Part shown: positions 37,226 to 48,825 of the stretch, in pieces
How positions within the stretch are numbered: position 1 is the first letter of the stretch
How the letters are laid out: every line of letters starts with the position of its first letter
Origin: Trichuris trichiura
Taxonomy: Eukaryota > Nematoda > Enoplea > Trichinellida > Trichuridae
Direction: 5' to 3'
Length of the DNA stretch: 64,000 nt
Assembly: GCA_037903355.1 (NCBI GenBank)
Contig: JBAJFE010000042.1
Location: forward strand, 4,352,001-4,416,000
Translations under genes and position numbers: made by a program
Notes under the pieces: generated by a model
The model's database searches: none
Told to the model about the DNA's origin: nothing
What the model saw: the letters and a program-made list of their open reading frames with translations, nothing else

Positions 37226-37621
37226 TTACTCTGTTTCTGTTTGAGAGTCCTGATTCACTCCTATTGAAAAGCAGTGGTTCCCAGGAAGCCGGTAGGCGTT
37301 CCAAGTCTTTTGGAAGAGATTAGAAATTTGGGCAGCGATTGAGAAGTCCTGGTAACGGTTAGTGAGAATTGGGAGATGTTTTGAAAGGCTACTGACCGGA
37401 GAGCGTGAAAAGACATTGCCTATGTAAGCGCTAGCCCGAATTGACAACGCAGACAGTCTGGACATCCATGCTAACCTTGCATCCTGTTCTAGCACCTGTT
37501 TTACGAATAAAGCGTTAGAGGTTTCAGTCATATGTGCTTTACGATGAGGCATCCTGAGCGATTGAGTCAATGTTATACACTGCACAAGAAGAGTAACTGA
37601 TAACAAATTTGTCCGTAACAT
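37226..37621 (-). CDS. Hypothetical small protein with signal-peptide-like start
   Basis: From the ATG at 37621-37619 the product is about 131 residues. It begins MLRTNLLSVTLLVQCITLTQ, a hydrophobic stretch with a plausible cleavage site, and continues without cysteine-rich or known motifs. The frame is open another 22 codons upstream, so this start is chosen only for the signal-like sequence. A MITE lies about 100 bp upstream. It could be chance. Confidence 0.3.
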   Translation of the reverse strand: MLRTNLLSVTLLVQCITLTQSLRMPHRKAHMTETSNALFVKQVLEQDARLAWMSRLSALSIRASAYIGNVFSRSPVSSLSKHLPILTNRYQDFSIAAQISNLFQKTWNAYRLPGNHCFSIGVNQDSQTETE

Positions 37622-37718
37622 TGCTAACGAGGGAACAAGAGCAGTGCCCAAAGGTATGAAAAATTCGTTCCGTGCTTTCTCTAACAACTTACCTATTCGT
37701 TGTTAGGTTACACGTAAT

Positions 37719-37867
37719 GGGTCTTGACAACATTCTTCCCCCAGGAGTTGTGGCGGCAAGTTCTTCAAAGGAGGTGAAGTGGGTACTGTACGTCTGCCGG
37801 CCGTCCTGTCCTGCCCTAGCCACTACTCCTGGGGGGGGGGGGGGGGTGGAGAATGTTGTCAAGATCC
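37719..37867. mobile_element. Short MITE, copy 3 (149 bp)
   Basis: The ends GGGTCTTGACAACATTCTTC and GAATGTTGTCAAGATCC are complements with few mismatches. The interior retains GAAGTGGGTACTGTACGTC, also seen in copy 1. A run of 16 G (37831-37846) sits in the right arm. No clean target duplication is seen. Confidence 0.75.
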
Positions 37868-38440
37868 TACTTAATTATTTCATCGCATAATGATGACACC
37901 AATCACTGCATCGCGTTTACAATTGTGAGGCGACAAAGCATATGGCATTGTGCTAAACGAAGAGCTTCCTGATTAGTTTTCAAATGAATCATGTACACCA
38001 TGAAACTCAACGTATGCGGCGTTGTCTCGATCACAAACTCACCTTTTATCAGCAATTTTTAATGCAAACTATGGGTCCACGCACCATAAACAGCGAACGA
38101 TTGACGCGAGAAGCAAGCAGTACGTAGTCGTAACGAATGCTGGAACGTTAATGATGTCAAATATGGGACATTTTAGTAATATTCGACACTGGTATACGCC
38201 AGTTGAAAAGCTAAATGAGCAGTATCCAAATGGATGGCCAGAAAAGTAATAGCGAGTTCAATGCATTGCACCCAGATTGAACAGCCTGGCAGATAAAAAC
38301 CACTTCTTTTCTTGATCCTGACATAGATGCATTGATTTGGCTATTTTGTCTGTGGTTGCTTGATCACAGGCACAACTTCGTACTTCGATTTGCCGCTTCA
38401 TCGCCGTAACGTATCATTCTCCAGGTTACGATTGTTTGTT
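37868..38440. other. No gene recognised before the second Ty3 element
   Basis: A 75-codon ORF (38022-38249) has no domain I know. Confidence 0.35.
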
Positions 38441-38444
38441 ATTG

Positions 38445-38590
38445 TGTAGCATGACGCTAAAGTACAAAGAATGAGCCTGAAGGCAGACAATCAGCAGCAG
38501 GAGGTAGAGAAGAAGGGGGACGGGAGGTCATTACATGAGTATTCGTATGCGTGCTGTCAATTACGCAACGGAATAAAGCTGCTGGCAGAG
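38445..38590 (+). repeat. Left LTR of Ty3 element 2 (approximate)
   Basis: It is similar to 48679-48825 over AATGAGCCTGA, the CAGCAGGAGG purine stretch, GTATTCGTATGCGTGCTGTC and AATAAAGC. The ends are not sharply defined. Confidence 0.6.
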
Positions 38591-38679
38591 ATTGACTAGT
38601 TGCGCCCATGACGAGTAACGACTCTCGCCGGCCCAGCGTGGGACTGAGCCTTCCGAAGCGATTCTGACCCGGGGATTTT

Positions 38680-39200
38680 GCTCAATGGTTGGCGCATTTT
38701 GAGTTTAGTGCAGTGGTAAACCAGTGGTCCAATGTCGTGAAGGCAAGGAAGCTGCTTACACTGCTGAAAGAGGATGCGCTCCTGATGTTTTTTCGAGTTA
38801 TCAGGAAAAACGCGACTTTTGTTCGATTCCCTGATCTCTGAACTAAGACAGCAGGAGACCAGAGCTTGACATTTTGCTAATTTCAGCGACCATCGCTGCA
38901 ACCTGAGGAAACGTTCCGTGCCTTTGCGGCCTGGCTTCGTCAACTGCTGGCCTGAGCAAACATTTGTGATGGTAATGCGCGCTCCTTTAAACGATTACGA
39001 CCGCAAAAGTTTAACTCAGCACTCCTGAAGAATCGAGCTCAGGAGCTTCTTATCGACCTGAATGTCAGTTCCATCGAAATGGCTGTCGAAAGGTTGAAAT
39101 TCCTATCGTCAGTGGACGCACAGTTCAATATCGACAACAATGCGTGGAACTCAAACTCAGCTGACAGCATAGCGCAACTGTTGCCATCCTGAAGCAACAG
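38680..39200 (+). pseudogene. gag: Ty3 element 2 gag fragment
   Basis: Capsid-like reading in several frames: QPEETFRAFAAWLRQLLA (about 38890-38945), then RLRPQKFNSALLKNRAQELL (about 38995-39050). These are the conserved regions of Ty3 gag. It is disrupted by stops. Confidence 0.55.
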
Positions 39201-39715
39201 ATTCAAAACCTGTTAGGAAAGCGTTTCTTTTGGGGGCGATTTCGGTCTTCTGGGGGTAATGGGCTGCCGAGGGAGCCATGCAGTGCCTGAGACTGTCTCA
39301 AATTGCTTAAGAAGTCCATCATCTCTTGATGCAATAATAGCCTGCTCTACAGGAATTCTCGAGCAAAAGCTTGCCGTTTACTTACGCCGGTGCACAGTAA
39401 GGCTGAAAGGCAGGCGAATGTTAATGTGGCGCCGGTACTTTTTGTAGCTAGAAAAAATCGCGTCGACGTGAATCACAGGCACTTTTACGTAGTCTGACTG
39501 TGAAAATCAGCGTTATCGTTGGTCGACCCTCTGCGCTAAGCTAGCAGATAAATGTTCTTCTTACATGACCCCGGTTCTTACATGACTTGCGGCTGCGTAT
39601 TGCCAACATGCAGCCAGATGACCTAAAACATTGTTTTGCTTCGGCAGATGACGTAGTCATTAGCACTTGGCTTAAAAATTCATTCGGTTATTCACTTGAC
39701 TTGGATGGAATAAAG

Positions 39716-42223
39716 CAGGGGTGGGGAACCTTTCTGGTGCCGCGGGCCGTTTAGAGCTTTACAAGACCGCTCGCGGGCCAGATAGAAAAAACCGAAAAGC
39801 AGCTTGCTTTATTTGCACGTATGTTTATGTCATCCCTAACGGAATGCTTGGAACTGCTTTTCCCTAGTGAGGCGTGCGATGTTAGCTCCTTCTGATGGCG
39901 TTGCCATTCGCAGCTGGTTCACCAGATTTGTGTCCGTGAGTCTGATGCGCAGACGACTCTTTGCAATGGTAAGTTTCTAAAAGAACTGCTCGCAGCAGTA
40001 GGTTGTCCCGAACACGGACGCGTATTTCAGTCTCCTCAAAGCGGGGAATTCATCGTTGCTTATGTAACGCTTATAAAACTCAAGCAGAAGGAAGTTGTTG
40101 TATTTAGCTTTGAGCTCATCATCGCTTTGCAGCTGAATGATCTCTTGCTGCAGTTCATCGGGTACATCAGCTGGTTCTACATTGAATGGAATGCCAAAGA
40201 TATCCAGTTGTATCTGTCTACTTTTCACATCGTTGAATCTTTCGCCAAACGCCTCAAGTAGTTTCGCACATTCACCGGCATACTCTAATGTCGTAGAAGG
40301 CTGCTGTCCCTGGAGTGTAGGGAAATGTACCGTGTTGCCCTTTTCAAGTTGCAGTTTCTACAGCCTTAATTTAGCCTCAAATGATTTCACGTTTGAAACC
40401 AGTGAGCTGAGAAGCTGGTTCGGACACTGCAGGTTGATATTCAGTTCTGACAGGTACTTGACAATATCTTCCATGAAAGACAGGTCACGTTGCCCCTTTC
40501 TGTCACTTAGTTATCTGACAGGTTTGCCTTTGGCTTCCATGAACTGCTTAATTTCATCGCGCAGTTGGTGAAACCTCATTAGCATGTTCCCGCGACTCAG
40601 CCAGCGAACTTGGCAACGATGAACGAGCTCACTATATTCGGCAGAAGGTTCGTTCAAAAAGTTTTTAAACAGGCCTGCTCTTCATACAGTTTACGCACGA
40701 TACGACTACTGACATCACATCGTTGAAACGCAGCGACTGTGTACAGAGACTCTGTTGATGTATGATACAATGGCATACTACCAAATCGTTCGGGTCAAGA
40801 CTGAGATGATTCATTTCCTTCTTAACAAATGCTACTAGACCTTTTTGCAAGCCAACCATAGCTGGAGCGCCGTCCGTAGTCAGGCCACTTAATTTTTCAA
40901 ACTTTAGCCTGAATCGTTCCATTGATAAAACGGGTTTCCCAAATATGTCTTCACCCCTTGTAGTGCTACGCATGGCTTCCAGTGATAACATTTCTTCTCG
41001 CGTCTCAAACTCTGCAGTTTTACCGTGAAGGAAAATGGCCAGTTGAGAGGTATTTGTTATGTCCGTGGTCTCGTCACAAGCCAGGGAAAAAATTCAAAGT
41101 TTCCTGCAGTACGCTTCAATGTTTTTTCAATGTCTTCTGCTAAGTCAGTGATCCGCTCTGATACAGTTCTTCGAGATAAGCTAACACTTTCGAAAAGTTT
41201 TACATTGGCTGGCGCTAATAACTCCGCAGCTGCCACCGTGCACTCTTTCACAAACTGACCCTCTGCATGGGGCTTCAACTTCTTTGCGATCATTTCGTTC
41301 ACTACGTAACTCGTTTGATGAACGCTGTACGCGTCGCAGTGTGAAAGCGGCTTGTTGCGACTCCAAATTCCGTTGAAGCGCACTGATTCTATCAAGACAC
41401 TCTTGGCCTTTTAATTCCATCAATTTTCCATGTTTTGTGCTGCAATGCGCCTTTCCAGATTAGCTTTTTTCATAGCAGCTACTGAGTGGCCACAAAGAAG
41501 GCAAACGGGCTTGCCCTTAAGCTCTGAGAAAAAATGGTCATTCGTCCATTTCGTTTGGAAAATTCGACACTCCGTATCAATTTTTCTTTTCTTTGAACTG
41601 CCCAATTGTAGTGTTGGGTGAGCGTGAACTCTAGCTTGCGATAAGCTGCACGAAACTTCAGGTTTCAGTATAACTTTATGGGCAACTCTGAGCAAAAAGG
41701 CAGACCTTTGAGACAATTCTGCAACCCAGCTGTCAAGAACATAATCGCAACTACAGAGAACGAAATAACCTTTTTGTACTTCGAAGGCATAAAGGACAGG
41801 CGGCCGACAGAAACCGATGAGAACGATAGCAAGAGAAGGTGAGAACGATGCCAGTGACTACTGAGAGCAAAAGAAAGCAGAAGTGCTCTAGCAAGCTGGA
41901 CAGTCGTTATCTCGAACAAAGCAATGGTCTACGCTACTGACGTGCGCTCACGCAATATAGTGCCGCCTACTGCTGGTCACCGAAGACTAACAACGTCGAT
42001 TTGTCGATAGAGAGCTGTCAGCAACGCAGTCTTCCAAGCAAGCCTGGTGATCCGTGCTTGTTACGCAAGATTTATGTTATTACTAGGATTCACGTACAAT
42101 ACGTTTATCGCATTATGAAAAATAACCACCCACAATCACATTTCACTGAATCTCGCATCCATGTGCAGTTGCCCCAACGCGTGGGCGGAAAATGGTCTCG
42201 CGGGCCGGACGTTTCCCACCCTG
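39716..42223 (-). mobile_element. 2.5-kb hAT element (ZBED/GTF2IRD2-like) inside Ty3 element 2
   Basis: The left end CAGGGGTGGGGAACC and right end GTTTCCCACCCTG are the known terminal sequence of this hAT group. The transposase is on the minus strand. The immediate flanks GAATAAAG and ATCTATGC do not match, so the target duplication is lost or the element has been rearranged. The 723-bp element at 44797-45519 is an internally deleted relative. Confidence 0.85.
39830..41716 (-). pseudogene. hAT transposase, ZBED/GTF2IRD2-like
   Basis: The N-terminus (about 41600-41420) holds a BED-like finger: WTNDHFFSELKGKPVCLLCG, VAAMKKANLERR. It is followed by a bait-type helical region (FVKECTVAAAELLAPANVKL, LSRRTVSERITDLAED) and the RNase H-like core with GLTTDGAPAMVG (about 40880) and CHCIIHQQSL. 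Then come LSSLVSNVKSFEAKLRL and the dimerisation block SVFGTTYCCEQFF ... TIAKSRLRIRLTDTNLV. All parts are in order on one strand. Stops and frame changes separate them, so no active transposase is made. Confidence 0.85.
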
Positions 42224-42354
42224 ATCTATGCGATGATGGCGTGCGAAAGGCTAGGAAGCCGCGCTAGAGCAAGTTGCTGCATCAAGCGTACAGCTGCATT
42301 GATTGCCACTGGCAGACTGGGAACCATATCAGGAAGGCGCAATAACCGTCAACT

Positions 42355-42900
42355 GACCTGCTGAAACTGTGGGCAACTCGGACATGCTGAACGAACGCAG
42401 CCTCCTGCAATTGATCAGGCATCATCAAATGACCAAGGCCCTGACGACTGGGTCCTTCGCCATGGATTAAAACATTGAATAGCGACAATCTTGTAGCAAC
42501 CCAGAAGACGCCAACTTTGGTCATTCATGGGAGCAACGTACTTATAGGACGATGTTTGCATCTTTCACGGTAGAATTGGTTATACCAACTTTGACTGCCT
42601 ACTCGATTCAGGCTCCTCGGTCAGCCTCGTACACCAGAATGTTATCTCAAGACGATTATAGCTTCTTGCAGACGATGTAACACTGAACTGCCCACTGCAG
42701 CCGGTAACACTGTGGTGGTAACCGAGACAACTGTGCTACCTTCCCAAATCAGAAAAGCAATGGTCGGCCATCAGTTTCTTGTTGCTGAGCAACTGATTAC
42801 CAGCACTGATTTTCTGGCCGCACGCCAAGTGGGAATTGATGTAGTCAACAATAGGTCCTTCGGACCCACCATTGGCGAGCTAACCAATAACGCTATAGTC
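42355..42900 (+). pseudogene. pro: Ty3 element 2 zinc knuckle and protease
   Basis: A CCHC-type knuckle (NCGQLGHAERTQ, about 42367-42405) has its first Cys followed by a stop. The protease motif LLDSGSSVSLVHQ is at about 42597-42640. Its C-terminal strand appears as GHQFLVAEQLITSTDFL (42765-42820), in a different frame. Confidence 0.7.
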
Positions 42901-43239
42901 AGCACGCATAGCTAAACACTGAGAGCCTCACGAAGCCATCGCTAGTAATGTATAGATGCTGCGCAAGCGAAAGCCAGAATGGAGTATTGCCTCTGCCTCA
43001 AGCACAGAACTGATAACGCCGTTGTTGGGTTGCCAAGACACCCGCCACTCTATGCCGGTTTGATTTCCAAATACAGTCACTTGTTCAAGCTTATTCCAGG
43101 ATCACCCTCAGTTCCTGAATATTAAATCCGCACCAGTGGGATGCCTGCTCAGGTTTCTCCGCGCCTTCTCCCGGAGTGATACCGTACGTCTGTCATACCG
43201 AAGCTGCGGGGGATGTTAGGCAGAGATACTGTCGAACCT

Positions 43240-43660
43240 AACTAGAGCCCATGAATGGCGCCAGCAGTATACTGTAAAACCATTAGGCCAAGTCCCCATT
43301 TGCACTGATTATTGCGAGCTGAATAAAGAATTCAGAAAGACGCGTACCTTCTGCCCATGGCTGACAATATTTTCGAAAAGCTGGCATCTGCCTCTGTGTT
43401 TTCCACACTGAAAATACACCGTGCACTTCGGCAGATTCTGGTAAGAGAAGACGACGTTGGAAAGGCAGTTTTTCTACCGGCTCTGGCACAAGACCATTAT
43501 TTTAGGCCAGTGTCTTTTGGGCAATGCGTAGCGCCGAACAATTTCTAGGCGCACACCTTTTGTTCTCATCTACTTGGGCGATATAACAGTTTTCTACTCA
43601 GAGAAAGCAACTCATCATGAACCTGTGCCTATGGTGCTCAGAAGGTTGTCCATTGCGAGC
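43240..43660 (+). pseudogene. pol: Ty3 element 2 reverse transcriptase fragment
   Basis: It shows TDYCELNKEFRK, LPMADNIFEKLASASVFSTL and, in the next frame, the active-site region YLGDITVFYSE, where the usual DD is GD. The catalytic residue is therefore lost. The reading stops where Penelope-related DNA begins near 43690. Confidence 0.75.
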
Positions 43661-43747
43661 TCCTTCGAGGAGATAAGTGTAGAATCAGCTGAAGTGAAGC
43701 ACTATATGTGAACCACGTCTCTTTGTATCGGCTGATACAAAGAGGCG

Positions 43748-44059
43748 ATGCGAAGAATGATGCAACCCGACGGACAAAGGACAAATAATCCGCGACGAGG
43801 CCGACCACAGAAGCTCAAACCGGAGAAGATCATACAAGAGACGATCAAAGCATCGGCGGTTGTCGAGCATTCTTCTCAATGCTCGCTCGACCTACAACCG
43901 CAGATTACTTGCCGCGAGAGCCACTTACATCTCCGCCGGGTTAAGGAGGCTCTTTACATTCGCCATAACCATACCATCAACCGTGACAAAGGACAAGAGG
44001 TTAGCTGGGCTAGGGACCCACTGATTAGTAAAACCAAGTGTTGCTCTCTGCCGCGCTGA
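43748..44059 (+). pseudogene. Penelope-like element, GIY-YIG endonuclease C-terminal part
   Basis: The ORF reads NPRRGRPQKLKPEKI, VVEHSSQCSLDLQPQITCRE, LHLRRVKEALYIRHNHTINR. These blocks are shared with the copies at 57186-57413 and 57790-57993. In Penelope elements this region follows the GIY-YIG motif and ends the single ORF. The GIY-YIG motif itself is missing, so it is truncated at the 5' side. Confidence 0.75.
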
Positions 44060-44131
44060 CCTCGACCCCCATTCCTATTGTTACATGAGCCTATATAACA
44101 CCGTTCGGAGAATAACACCTCCTCCACCACC

Positions 44132-44169
44132 TCACTGACGGCGGAACTAGAGCGTTCCGAAAGCTCTGA
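44132..44169 (+). ncRNA. Hammerhead-like motif, type UCA/UGA
   Basis: UCA, CUGACGG (last core base A to G), C, GGAAC...GUUCC hairpin, GAAAGCUC, UGA. Stems are fully paired; one core base departs from consensus. It lies 72 bases after the endonuclease stop. Confidence 0.6.
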
Positions 44170-44344
44170 TATTAAACAGTTGAGTGCGTTGACATCTGTA
44201 AAATTTTTCTTAATAACGGCTCATCCATCCGTTGGTAGAGCAGCTGTTTCGTCTAATTTACAGATACAAGCACAACAGATAAACGGGAAAAGCCGTAGAA
44301 GACCATACACTATGAAATCCCATCCCGTTACGAAGCACCCAGTG

Positions 44345-45600
44345 TTCAAGTGGATGGAGACGCAAAATGTTCCACGTTTCGGCGAAAGAATGACACACGT
44401 CATCCTCATTGGTTATTATCAGCTAACATGTCGCGTTATGCTTGACTATCTGACGCAGCAAAGGATAGGAAATCACAGCTCTTGAAATTCGATGATAATG
44501 CTGCGTGACCTCTATCGACGACAACTGTAAGCTCGGTCGATGACAGCGGCACGCTCAGTTGGTAGACGATCCTGCAGCTGTAAGTGTGCGGAATGGCTAT
44601 TGAAGTTCAATGATAAAGCTGCATGACCTTTATCGAGGATAACTAAAAGATCGGTTCTGAGCGGGCACAGTTCTTATCCATTCAGCTAACAGTTATCATC
44701 GATAGAGGTCCCGCAGCGCTATCATCAAACTTCAAGAGCTGTTATTTCCCATCCTTTCCTGCGTCAGATAGGCAAGCGTAACGTGACATGTTAGATCAGG
44801 GGTGGGGAACGTCCGGCCCGCAAGGCGATTCCATCCGGCCCGCGAGGCCATTTTCCGCCCACGCGCTGGGGCAACCGCACATGGATGCGAGATTCAGTGA
44901 AATGTGATTGTAGAAAGTTATTCTTCATAAAGCGATAAACGTATTTTATGTGAATCCTAGTAAGAACAAACCTTTCGTAACAAGCAGGGAGTGTCAGGCT
45001 GGCTCGGAAGACTGCGTTGCTGACAGCTCTCTGTCGATAAACCGACATTGTTAGTCCTCGCTGACAAGCAGTAGGCGCCACTATAGTGTGTGCGCGCGCG
45101 CAAGTAGCGTGGACCATTGCTTTGTTCGAGATAACGACTGTCCAGCACGCTAGAGCACTTCTGCTTTTTTGCTCTCAGTAGTCACTGGCGTAGTTCTCGC
45201 CTTCTCTTGCTATCGTTTTCAACGGTTTGCGCCGGTCGCCTGTCATATACGTCTTCGAAGTACAAAAAGGTTATTTCGTTCTCTGCAGTTGCAATTATGT
45301 TCTTTACAACTGGGTTGCAGAATTGTCTCAAAATTCTGCCTTTTATCTCGGAGTTTCCTCGCCAGGGAAAAGCAGTTCCAAGCATCCCATTAGGGGTGAC
45401 TTAATAAACATACGTGCAAATAAAGCAGGCTGTTCTTCGTTTAAATACGCTATACGGCCCGCGAACGGTCTTATAAACGTCTAAACGGCCCGCGGCACCA
45501 AAAAGGTTCCCCACCCCTGTGTTAGATGATAACCAAGGAGGATGAAGTGTGTCGTTTTTTCACTGAAACGTTGAACGGTTTGCGTTTCCATTCGTTTCGT
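44345..45600. repeat. Large inverted repeat of Penelope 5' sequence, right arm split by a hAT
   Basis: Left arm: GAGACGCAAAATGTTCCACG, CATCCTCATTGGTTATTATC, then ACATGTCGCGTTATGCTTGA up to about 44530. Its complement runs from about 44680 to 44790, is interrupted by the 44797-45519 element, and continues at 45528 with GATAACCAAGGAGGATGAAG and AACGGTTTGCGTTTCC. Removing the hAT restores one continuous arm. Confidence 0.75.
44797..45519. mobile_element. 723-bp non-autonomous hAT element
   Basis: The ends CAGGGGTGGGGAACG and GGTTCCCCACCCCTG are inverted repeats. An exact 8-bp duplication TGTTAGAT lies at 44789-44796 and 45520-45527. The interior matches terminal parts of the 2.5-kb hAT at 39716-42223, for example the TTCGAGATAACGACTGTCCAG region, with the transposase core deleted. 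Confidence 0.92.
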
Positions 45601-45883
45601 GTTTGTGAAAAGTAGAAGGCTGTGCTACCTAGGCTTTGGCATTTGAAGGGGAATGAAGTTGTTTCTTCGGTCCACTGTGCTTCGTTGGTTCGTACGTAAC
45701 AGTGACGTACTGGGACAGTTTGAACACACTTATTTTCTTCGATTTCGTCCAAATTTGTCTCTGCGTATCGCGTGTCGCTCTGTTTCGCGCTCTGAGTAGC
45801 AAATGAAAAAACCATGTCACTAACGAAGAATAATTTTCCTTAACGAAGGAATTTTTCAGCTTTACTTAGTGCATTCCGCATGC

Positions 45884-46230
45884 GATCTATTATGAGAAGC
45901 TACAAAGCCGGATTCAACTTGGAAGTGGTCAAAATGCCAAAAGAGAGCAACAATGCACTGGCCGCCAGGAAATATAGCGCTACCTAGAAGATAGTGATAG
46001 ATTGGAGGAAACAGGAAGAGGCCTTGAAGATGCCAAAGAAAAAAATGTGCGAGTCGCTCAGGCATCGCCTCCAGGCCGGAACTAGAGAACAGTTTGGCAG
46101 AATGAGTACGACAGCAGCGACAGAGCGGCCGTATCATCAGAATGACAGACATGAGAGATCAAGCGATGAACTGGGCCCACTGCAACCCACACTTATCCTA
46201 CTGGATAGTGCAGCCGTTTCATGAAAAGGA
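45884..46230 (+). pseudogene. Pogo-family transposase N-terminal fragment
   Basis: The reading SYKAGFNLEVVK, ESNNALAARKYSAT, a stop, then DWRKQEEALK matches the N-terminal helix-turn-helix (Brinker/CENP-B-like) region of pogo/Tigger transposases (normally AARKFGV..K.VRDWRKQEE). A CENP-B-like second segment follows in broken frames (RDQAMNWAHCNPHL). It may be the missing N-terminal half of the Tigger family seen elsewhere in the window. Confidence 0.65.
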
Positions 46231-46839
46231 AGGACCTGATCCTGCGACAAAAGATGAAAACTGCACAGAAAATGCTTGCGGATTAGGAGGATAAGCTGGG
46301 CGACACAGATAATAACGAACTGCCAGACAGTGATAAAGACTATGCCTAGCTTAAGCGTTTTGTCTCCTGCAATTAATGTTCTCCGCTTCATGCGCCATGT
46401 TTATCCGCTTCTACAATTTATTCACCTGTGTTGTACATGCAACAATTGTAATAGACGTCCAATAAACCTACTCAATTCGATTCATTTCTCATAGCCTATG
46501 CAGTGCTGTACAACACGCGCTAATGGCCAGCTGATGGGTTTTCCTGTTGAAGTTAAGGCAAGACAGTTTCAATTGAATGGGCGATTATCATTACTGACCA
46601 ATCAGAATCGACCTAGACTTGAGCAATCAGCGTAGCCTTAACTGAGCCAATCATTACCAGTCATTACTTATGTAGGGGATGTTCTTATAGGCTGTCACAT
46701 ACGGTAACCGTCAAGCAATTCTCAGGCTCAAAATCATACTACTGACGCTCTGTCAAATATTACACAATGGTCACCATCACTTAACTATCTGCTTCATGAG
46801 GATACACTTCTCAAATAGACTGATACATGTGAAGATGCG

Positions 46840-47250
46840 CTTTACTGGTCCAGAAAACATGTTTCCTCAGCTTTGCTCCTGGTTTCTCTGAAATTTAACC
46901 TTCATTTTGAGCTGTTCACCGATGCTAGCAGGAATAGCCTCAGAGCTGCCTCGCAACAGAGGGGTTGTCTGATTTCTTTTGTCAGGTACACACTTTGAAA
47001 AGGTGAGCAGAACTATAGCGTTATCGAAGGGGAGTGTCTGGCAATAGTATTCATGTTGATGTTATCCCGCACAACCTACTTTTTCATCACTTTACTATAT
47101 TCACAGATCACGCTCCGTTGCAATGGCTGGTAGCGCAGAAAAAAACTGGTTCTCTTGTTGGACGCTGGTACTACAGGAATATAATTACACCACAAAATAC
47201 TAACCAAGCTCCAAAAACAACAGCGCAGACTCTTTCTAGACAATGAGGGT
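46840..47250 (+). pseudogene. pol: Ty3 element 2 RNase H region
   Basis: It shows LFTDASRNS, then YSVIEGECLAIVF and, after a frame change, FTIFTDHAPLQWLVAQKKTG. This is the RNase H order of Ty3 elements. A stop follows FVRYTL. Confidence 0.8.
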
Positions 47251-47619
47251 TGGTAGTGATGGCTTCGATGCTGAGTTGACATGACAGCGTATACACTTAG
47301 AACAACAGAGTGACGTAGTATTGCGATGTATCATCGAAGCGGTGACCAACGGCATGCCTATCCACAGCAACCAAAATGTCCCACGCCGATACAGCCAGGT
47401 GGGCCGTCATTTTACCCTAGTAGACCGTGCCCGCACGCGCATACTGAAGCCACGCTATGCCACAAAACCGGTTACAGTAAGCGCAACGGCACCTTCAAGC
47501 GGCACGTAACACGTATAGATCACGAAACCAGTAAACGGTAAAAACGTTAGGCAAGCTCATTATTCTCGCCACTAGTCTTCAGTGACAGAAGATGCAAAAC
47601 GATATTGTGCTAACAGCAG

Positions 47620-48560
47620 CATATGCAAGCAAGTGAAGCCACAGCCTCTTCCAGCACCATTATTGTAGCCATTCCCAGTTGGCAAGCCAAAGGAAAGGGT
47701 CGCCGTGAATATATCAGAAATGCCTACGTCACAACTGGGAAATAAGTATCTCCTTGTTCTACAATACTGCTTTGAAAAGTGAGTCAAAGCAGTCCCAGTG
47801 AAAGACCAAATGGTAGCCAAAATTTCATTGATAGTGGTGGAAATTTTCAGCCTTATGGGTACACTGGATGTGCTACAGTTAGACCAGGGAGCCAATTTTG
47901 AGCTCCACCTACTTTGCAGTGTCCTAAAAACATTCAGAGTCCAAGAAAACCACATCAGTGCATATCACTGGCAAGGAAGCAGATTGGCTGAACGTAAAAA
48001 TCAGTTCACACTGCATATTTTGTGTACCTATGAGGACAATGAAGCTGATTATGAGACCCATCTGCCACTGATCCACTGATTCTTCACGCTTATCGAGTGG
48101 TTCCACCGGTGTGATACCGTTTATGCTAATGTGCAGCCAGCAGGTGAAGTCAGTGCCTTAAGCTCCAATTACCACGCAACAATAGTAACTCTCAATGAAC
48201 ACCTGACTAAGCATACTCCAGACAACGTTGAGCTGATTCCATAGTTCTGCACGTGAACACATGCAGAAAGCATGAGAAAAACAGAAAACACGTGCGACCA
48301 GACAACCGCTCCTCAACACGAGCTGACTGACGGAACACCCGTTTGGCTGTGGTACCCACGAAAAGAAAAAGTTGCAGCCAAAAATGGCAATCTTGCTGGA
48401 CTGTGCTTCAAATTGTCAGCCCAAATACGGTAAAAATCACAAAAAAGACCAGTGAAGAAAGCTTGATGCACGTCATAGGCAGACGTGCACGGAATGTCAG
48501 AAGCGACAGCTCAAGGTTCATAGACGTAACGAATGCTGCGGATACAGGCACCATTCAGAC
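47620..48560 (+). pseudogene. pol: Ty3 element 2 integrase
   Basis: The core starts KPKERVAVNISEMPT (the first catalytic Asp is Asn). It continues GNKYLLVLQY, LQLDQGANFELH (second Asp kept) and WQGSRLAERKNQF (Glu kept). The C-terminal TPFMLM-like block and a VWLWYPRKEKVAAKNGN domain appear in other frames. The changed first Asp and several breaks rule out activity. Confidence 0.8.
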
Positions 48561-48678
48561 AACCGCCTGAAACGAAACAGAAGCATCACAGTGGTGTCTA
48601 ATACGCACGCGCTGACTGCTAGAAAGTTTCAAAGATTACGCCTGCGCGAAGCTTGAAAGAGCTTTCCAAGGAGAATAT

Positions 48679-48825
48679 TGTAGCTTGATGAACAGGTATG
48701 AACAATGAGCCTGATGACAGACAAGCAATGGCAGGAGGAGAGAGAGAAGACAGGGGTACGGGGGGTTATTACGTATGTATTCGTACGCATGCTGTCGATC
48801 GTGGAACCAAATAAAGCGCACATTA
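48679..48825 (+). repeat. Right LTR of Ty3 element 2 (approximate)
   Basis: It is preceded by a purine-rich AAGGAGAATAT and shares TGTAGC, AATGAGCCTGA, GTATTCGTACGCATGCTGTC and AATAAAGC with the left copy. Confidence 0.6.

Noticed and set aside
47572..47955. 127-codon minus-strand ORF
   Set aside because: It is a shadow of the degraded Ty3 integrase on the plus strand.
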